Of a stretch of DNA of 64,000 nt, positions 60,095 to 64,000 are shown piece by piece. Position 1 is the stretch's first letter; each line of letters opens with the position of its first letter. The notes below the pieces were generated by a model. That model was not told where the DNA came from. It did no database searches and saw only the letters and a list, made by a program, of their open reading frames with translations. A program made the translations under genes and the position numbers. This DNA is from Saccharopolyspora phatthalungensis (GTDB taxonomy: Bacteria; Actinomycetota; Actinomycetes; Mycobacteriales; Pseudonocardiaceae): NCBI RefSeq assembly GCF_014203395.1, contig NZ_JACHIW010000002.1, positions 682,001 to 746,000 on the forward strand, written 5' to 3'.

Positions 60095-60802
60095 GTGACG
60101 GATGAGGATCTTCTCGTGTGGTGCGCAGAGATCGCTCGTGATCTCGCGTCGCAACGCGCCGAACAAGACGTCTTGGACCGCGTGGTCGAGCTCGCATTGC
60201 AGTTCCTGGAGGGTTGCGATGACGGCGGCGTCATGTTGCTGGACCGAAAGCACGGGCTGCATACGGCGGCGTTGACGAGCGAACGTGTGCGTGAGTCGGA
60301 CGAGGCGCAAGTGGAATTGCGCGAGGGCCCTTGCTTCGACGCGGCGCTGGGCAAGGTTCCCTGGGAGGAGCAGGTCTACCGATCCGAGGATCTAGCCAGT
60401 GAAACCCGGTGGCCCGCCTACGCACCGCGTGCTCGCGAACTCGGGTTCGCCAGCATGCTCGGATTCCAGCTCTTCTACACCGAGGAGCACTTCGGCGCGC
60501 TGAACCTCTACAGCAACACGCGAAACACCTTTGACCTGCGGAGCCAACGCAAGGGATGGGTACTCGCCTCGCACGCAGCGGTGGCGCTCAACAGTGCACG
60601 CACAGAAGATCAGCTTCGCACGGCGATGGAGACCCGCCAAGAGATCGGCCAAGCAATGGGCAGGTTGATGGAGCGATACCAGCTTTCCAGCGAGATGGCT
60701 TTCGCAGCGCTCAAGCGAGCATCGCAGAACACCAATGTCAAACTCGCCGAAGTGGCGCGCACCGTGGTGCGCACTGGCGTCCTTCCTGGAGCCGAGAAAT
60801 AG
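60095..60802 (+). CDS. GAF-ANTAR antitermination-type regulator
   Basis: 235 residues. Residues about 15-165 form a GAF sensor (VELALQFLEGCDDGGVMLLD, GFASMLGFQLFYTEEHFGAL, SHAAVALNSARTEDQL). Residues about 168-225 are the ANTAR RNA-binding domain: AMETRQEIGQAMGRLMERYQ, then SEMAFAALKRASQNTNVKLA. Such proteins bind tandem RNA hairpins and allow transcription through terminators. GTG 60095; the ribosome site is weak. The signal sensed and the target transcripts are unknown. It converges with the GH15 gene. Confidence 0.92.
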   Translation: MTDEDLLVWCAEIARDLASQRAEQDVLDRVVELALQFLEGCDDGGVMLLDRKHGLHTAALTSERVRESDEAQVELREGPCFDAALGKVPWEEQVYRSEDLASETRWPAYAPRARELGFASMLGFQLFYTEEHFGALNLYSNTRNTFDLRSQRKGWVLASHAAVALNSARTEDQLRTAMETRQEIGQAMGRLMERYQLSSEMAFAALKRASQNTNVKLAEVARTVVRTGVLPGAEK

Positions 60803-60841
60803 GCCGAGCCGGCAAGCGCATCCCCTGCCGCCCGGACGGAA

Positions 60842-62728
60842 TCAGTCCTGTCGGCTTCCGGCCGAGGTGCCCCGACGATTGATCTCTTCCCTGGTGCGCC
60901 CGCCGTAGAGCACCGACGCCGAGTTGATCAGGGCGAGATGGCTGAACGCCTGGGGGAAGTTGCCGGTGAACCGTCCGGTGTGGACATCGTACTCCTCGGC
61001 GTAGAGGCCCACGTCGTTCGCCAACCGCAGGAGCTCGGCGAACATGTCCTCCGCTTCCTTCCTCCTTCCGCACAGCGCCAGGGCATCGACCATCCAGAAA
61101 GAGCACGCCAGGAACGAACCTTCCCGGCCGGTCAGCCCATCGACCTCGTTCGTTTCCGCGCCGGTGGTGTAGCGATCGACGAGCACACCATGCTGAAGGT
61201 TCGCCTGCACGGCGTGCACGGTGCTGCGGACCCGCTCATCGTCACCGGAGAGGAACCCGACGGCGGGCAGCAGCAGCGTCGCCGCGTCGAGTGTGGTGCC
61301 ACCGTAGTACTGGGTGAATGCTCCCAGGTCGTCGTTCCACGCCTTGGCCAGCACTTCCGTGTGCACAGCATGCCGGATCTCCCGCCAGCTCTCGACGGGG
61401 CCCGGCAAACCGTCCTCCTCGACGGCGCGGATCGCCCGGTCGAACGCGACCCACACCATGACCCGGGAATGGGTGAAATAGCGCTCGGGGCCACGAACTT
61501 CCCACAGGCCATTGTCCGGCTGGTCCCAGATCTTCTCGAGATGCCGCAACATGCCGCGCTGCAACGCCCAAGACTGGGCGGTCTCCGTCAGGCCGCGCTC
61601 CCGTGCGAGGTGCAGTGCATCCATGACCTCGCCGTACACGTCGAGTTGGCGCTGCCGGAACGCCGCATTGCCGATCCGCACCGGGCTGGCACCGTGGTAT
61701 CCGGGCAGCCAGTCGGCCTCCCATTCGAGCAGATGCCGTTCCCCGTTGACGCCATACATGATCTGCAGATCCGCGGGATCTCCCGCCACGGCACGCACCA
61801 GCCACGAGCGCCAGGCCGCGGCCTCTTCGACGCACCCGTAGTTGTCCAAGGCCAAGAGGACGAGCGTGGCGTCGCGCAACCAGCAGTACCGGTAATCCCA
61901 GTTCCTGTTCCCGCTCAACACCTCCGGCAACGAGGTCGTCGGTGCGGCCACCATGCCACCGCTGGGTGCGTAGGTCAGCGCTTTCAGGGTCGCCAGCGAC
62001 CGGTACACGGCTGACGCGTGCGGTCCGCGGTAATCGATTTTCCGGGTCCAGTCCCGCCAGAAGTCTTCGCTGTCCTTCGTTTCCTGCAACGGATCCATCG
62101 GCGCCGGCAACTCGTCCGGACTCGGCGACCACTGCATGACCCAGGCGTATTTTTCGCCGGCACGAACGGTGAATGCCAACTCGTGCGCGCGCCCCTTGGC
62201 CGTGCGCTGCGGCAGCAGGTCCCCCCGGAGGACCACGGTATGCGGGCCGGCAACTGCCACGATGCAGCGGTCGGGCACCGGCTCCGAGCGCTCGTCTTGG
62301 TACACCCACGGCACCGAATCGCCATAGGCGAACCGCACCACCCATCTCAGGTCGACCTCGACCGCACCCGAGACGCCCTCGACCACCCGTACCACGCACG
62401 GCTCGTCGTCCTGATTCTTCTCGTGCGGCGGCATGCTGTCGATCAGTCGCACGACTCCGGACGCGGTGTGGAACTCGGTTTCCACGATCAAGGAGTTGCC
62501 CCGGTAGCGCCGTTGCACCCGCTGCACCGGGCCGGACGGCGCGATCGTCCAATGACCGTCATCGTCGCCACCGAGAAGGCGGGCAAAGCAGGATGGCGAA
62601 TCGAAGCGGGGCAGACACAGCCAGTCGATCGAGCCGTCCTTGCCGACCAGGGCGGCGGTGCGCAGGTCCGACAGCAACGCGTAATCCTCGATCGGCCCCG
62701 GGCGGCCGTTTTCTCGATCACCAGCCAT
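60842..62728 (-). CDS. Glycoside hydrolase family 15 protein (glucoamylase/trehalase-like)
   Basis: 628 residues. An N-terminal beta-sandwich domain (about 10-220) includes GKDGSIDWLCLPRFDSPSCFARLLGG. The (alpha/alpha)6 catalytic domain follows with WDYRYCWLRDATLVLLAL, the acid Glu in NGLWEVRGPERYFTHSRVM and the base Glu in LTGREGSFLACSFWMVDAL. Proteins of this type in actinobacteria are annotated as glucoamylases and some are trehalases. There is no signal peptide, so it acts inside the cell. ATG 62728 has a weak ribosome site. It is monocistronic by position. Confidence 0.94.
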   Translation of the reverse strand: MAGDRENGRPGPIEDYALLSDLRTAALVGKDGSIDWLCLPRFDSPSCFARLLGGDDDGHWTIAPSGPVQRVQRRYRGNSLIVETEFHTASGVVRLIDSMPPHEKNQDDEPCVVRVVEGVSGAVEVDLRWVVRFAYGDSVPWVYQDERSEPVPDRCIVAVAGPHTVVLRGDLLPQRTAKGRAHELAFTVRAGEKYAWVMQWSPSPDELPAPMDPLQETKDSEDFWRDWTRKIDYRGPHASAVYRSLATLKALTYAPSGGMVAAPTTSLPEVLSGNRNWDYRYCWLRDATLVLLALDNYGCVEEAAAWRSWLVRAVAGDPADLQIMYGVNGERHLLEWEADWLPGYHGASPVRIGNAAFRQRQLDVYGEVMDALHLARERGLTETAQSWALQRGMLRHLEKIWDQPDNGLWEVRGPERYFTHSRVMVWVAFDRAIRAVEEDGLPGPVESWREIRHAVHTEVLAKAWNDDLGAFTQYYGGTTLDAATLLLPAVGFLSGDDERVRSTVHAVQANLQHGVLVDRYTTGAETNEVDGLTGREGSFLACSFWMVDALALCGRRKEAEDMFAELLRLANDVGLYAEEYDVHTGRFTGNFPQAFSHLALINSASVLYGGRTREEINRRGTSAGSRQD

Positions 62729-63115
62729 GCTGATCGAGATTAGACCGTCGCCGCCCGGCTGACTACCGGGTGGGCGAGAGTGGCCGAGTGGCGTTTAACG
62801 CGTCAGGGTGCGGCTTCCGCCCAGCCCACCAGCTGTCCAGCAGCCGGGACCATTCGCCGGCGACGTCCGCAAAGAGCAAGGCGCTGCGGTGCGAGTAGTG
62901 GAAAATCAGACGCCGCCTGGACTCCCGGATCCCCGACTTATTGATGCGTAACTCAAATATTGGGGCCTGTCGCCGCAGAAGCCGAGAAAGTACAAAGCAT
63001 CAGCGAGCTCGGGACTTTCGGCCCGTCGCAAGGAAGCACACCGCGCGTGCACCGCTACTGCGCCGCAGCGGTACGAATGCCTCCTGGCGGCTGGCTGCGG
63101 CCGTGGTAGCCGCAA
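62729..63115. other. Intergenic region with dispersed repeat, next to the DUF222 copy
   Basis: About 390 bases. It holds the second copy of the short dispersed repeat (62886-62943). A 73-codon minus frame (62906-63127) has no known domain. Confidence 0.4.
62886..62943. repeat. Dispersed short repeat, copy 2
   Basis: Resembles 48480-48545: GCGGTGCGAGTAG, CAGACGCCGCCTGGACTCC and GATCCCCGACTT, with small gaps. It lies between the GH15 gene and the second DUF222-HNH copy. Confidence 0.5.
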
Positions 63116-64000
63116 AGCCCACGGCACCGGTCAGCTGAACGCCGCCTCCGAACGCGAGCGGCACGATTCGGCCGCCGGGTCCCGTTGGGTGGGGATGAGG
63201 TCCCGGAGGTGTTCGCGATGCTGGGCGGGCAGCGCCTTGCCGCCTGGTCGTGGTCTTCGGTTGATGTCCACGGTGGGTGGTGGGATGAAGACGGGTCTGC
63301 CGTCGCGTATCTGGATTTCCCATCGGTGGTTGTGCACGGTGCGGTGGTGGTGGCCGCATAGCATTGTCATGTTGGCCAGTTCGGTGGGGCCGCCGTCGAT
63401 CCAGCTCACGACGTGATGCGCGTCGGGGGTCCCCGGCGGCCGGTCGCAGCCGGGAAACGAACAGCTGCCGTCGCGCTGGAGTAGCGCGGCGCGAAGGTGC
63501 GCGGGTGCGGTTCGCCTGGCCCGGCCGAGGTCCAGGGGCAGGCCAGCTCCGTTGAGAACCATGGGCAGTACTTCGCTGTCGCAGGCGATGCGCCGCGCGT
63601 TCTCGGCGGTGATGGCACGCCCGGTGTTGAGCGTGCCGGGCATGCCCTGCTCATCGGGGAAACCCAGCCCGCGTTTGAGGTCTTCGAAGTCGATGGTGAT
63701 CGTCAGGTGCGGCCGTTGCCCACCGGCACGCGGCATCCCGTCGGAGTCGGTGGCCAGATCGAGCAGCGCGGCGAAGCCGTCGGCGTTGCGCTGCCCGGCG
63801 CTGCGAGGGTCCTTCTCCCCGCCGGTTTGCGGGCACGGGGCGGCCAGCGGCTCGATGAGCGCAACGAATTTCGCCCCGGTCTCGCGGTCCAGCCGGGCCT
63901 TGATGACCGTCATCCCGTCCCGGGCGGTCCCGTAATGCAGCTCCCGCGCCTCGTGCTGGCCCTCCTCGTCCTGGTAGGCCCCGTCCTGGTCGAGCAGATA
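63116..64000. repeat. Long direct repeat, copy B (runs off the window)
   Basis: Matches 22234-23118 in the same orientation, with about 99 percent identity over its inner 800 bases by my count. The match continues to the window edge. Confidence 0.93.
63131..64000 (-). CDS. DUF222/HNH endonuclease, second copy, 5' end outside the window
   Basis: The visible 289 codons cover the second half of DUF222 and the complete HNH domain, ending at the same stop position as copy one. The reading is almost identical: differences include D-to-N in the VLPMVLNGAGLPL segment, I and D for M and E in WEIQIRDGRP, and several changes in the last 20 residues. The HNH core TMLCGHHHRTVHN is intact. The start lies beyond the window, so whether this copy is full length is unknown. 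The ATG at 63913 is internal. Confidence 0.9.
   Translation of the reverse strand, partial: YLLDQDGAYQDEEGQHEARELHYGTARDGMTVIKARLDRETGAKFVALIEPLAAPCPQTGGEKDPRSAGQRNADGFAALLDLATDSDGMPRAGGQRPHLTITIDFEDLKRGLGFPDEQGMPGTLNTGRAITAENARRIACDSEVLPMVLNGAGLPLDLGRARRTAPAHLRAALLQRDGSCSFPGCDRPPGTPDAHHVVSWIDGGPTELANMTMLCGHHHRTVHNHRWEIQIRDGRPVFIPPPTVDINRRPRPGGKALPAQHREHLRDLIPTQRDPAAESCRSRSEAAFS

Noticed and set aside
1..64000. CRISPR arrays, tRNA and rRNA genes
   Set aside because: I looked for regular spaced repeats and cloverleaf patterns and found none; a covariance scan would be needed to exclude a tRNA.

Overview
The window is high-GC actinobacterial chromosome. Markers pointing to a filamentous or sporulating actinomycete are an SsgA-type morphogenesis protein, a DUF5753 helix-turn-helix regulator paired with a DUF6879 protein, DUF222/HNH (13E12-type) endonucleases, a DUF397 remnant, a SARP-type regulator, MsiK-type sugar uptake and ANTAR/STAS signalling genes. 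A Pseudonocardiaceae host, possibly Saccharopolyspora, is my inference from this mix; there is no rRNA or marker gene to prove it.

Layout. 0-2 kb: a DUF6879/XRE regulatory pair, then a hairpin that would mask the ribosome site of a tiny, very basic ORF coupled to an unknown gene. 2.4-10.7 kb: a six-gene minus-strand operon (acyl-CoA ligase, molybdenum hydroxylase large subunit, enoyl-CoA hydratase, FAD subunit, a [2Fe-2S] subunit fused to a CoxG domain, PaaI-type thioesterase) facing a PadR repressor. 10.7-13 kb: a PfpI/DJ-1 protein and phosphoglucomutase. 13-19.3 kb: a stress operon dnaK-grpE-cbpA-like-MerR-clpB. 19.5-21.7 kb: a PucR-type regulator and a zinc-ribbon thioredoxin.

22.2-24.2 kb holds the first copy of a DUF222-HNH gene with tandem and inverted repeats upstream. 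A near-identical direct copy enters at 63.1 kb, so about 41 kb of mostly accessory genes lies between two long direct repeats. Inside are: a catabolic cluster (FAD oxidase, thiamine-diphosphate enzyme, LysR, muconate-cycloisomerase-like enzyme, MHS transporter; 24.8-31.7 kb); a patch of gene remnants (31.7-32.2 kb); a STAS protein with an unknown C-terminal domain; a crcB-DUF190-crcB fluoride module (34.5-35.7 kb); a ferredoxin reductase/P450 chimera of two broken genes; and a lone PTS EIIC.

The interval continues with a sugar ABC importer plus GH1 beta-glucosidase operon that lacks an ATPase (38.8-43.4 kb); SsgA-like, SARP/LuxR and LuxR regulators (44-49.6 kb); a second sugar ABC importer that carries an MsiK/UgpC-type ATPase (50.2-54.6 kb); a cold-shock-domain protein; a DHFR-like reductase; a class II DAHP synthase; a beta-carbonic anhydrase; STAS and GAF-ANTAR proteins; and a GH15 hydrolase.

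The most unusual items are the CoxS-CoxG fusion in a CoA-ligase/Mo-hydroxylase operon, the hairpin and cationic mini-ORF at 1.45-1.6 kb, the 41-kb direct-repeat-bounded region, the STAS fusion and the PII-like DUF190 gene between two fluoride channel genes.
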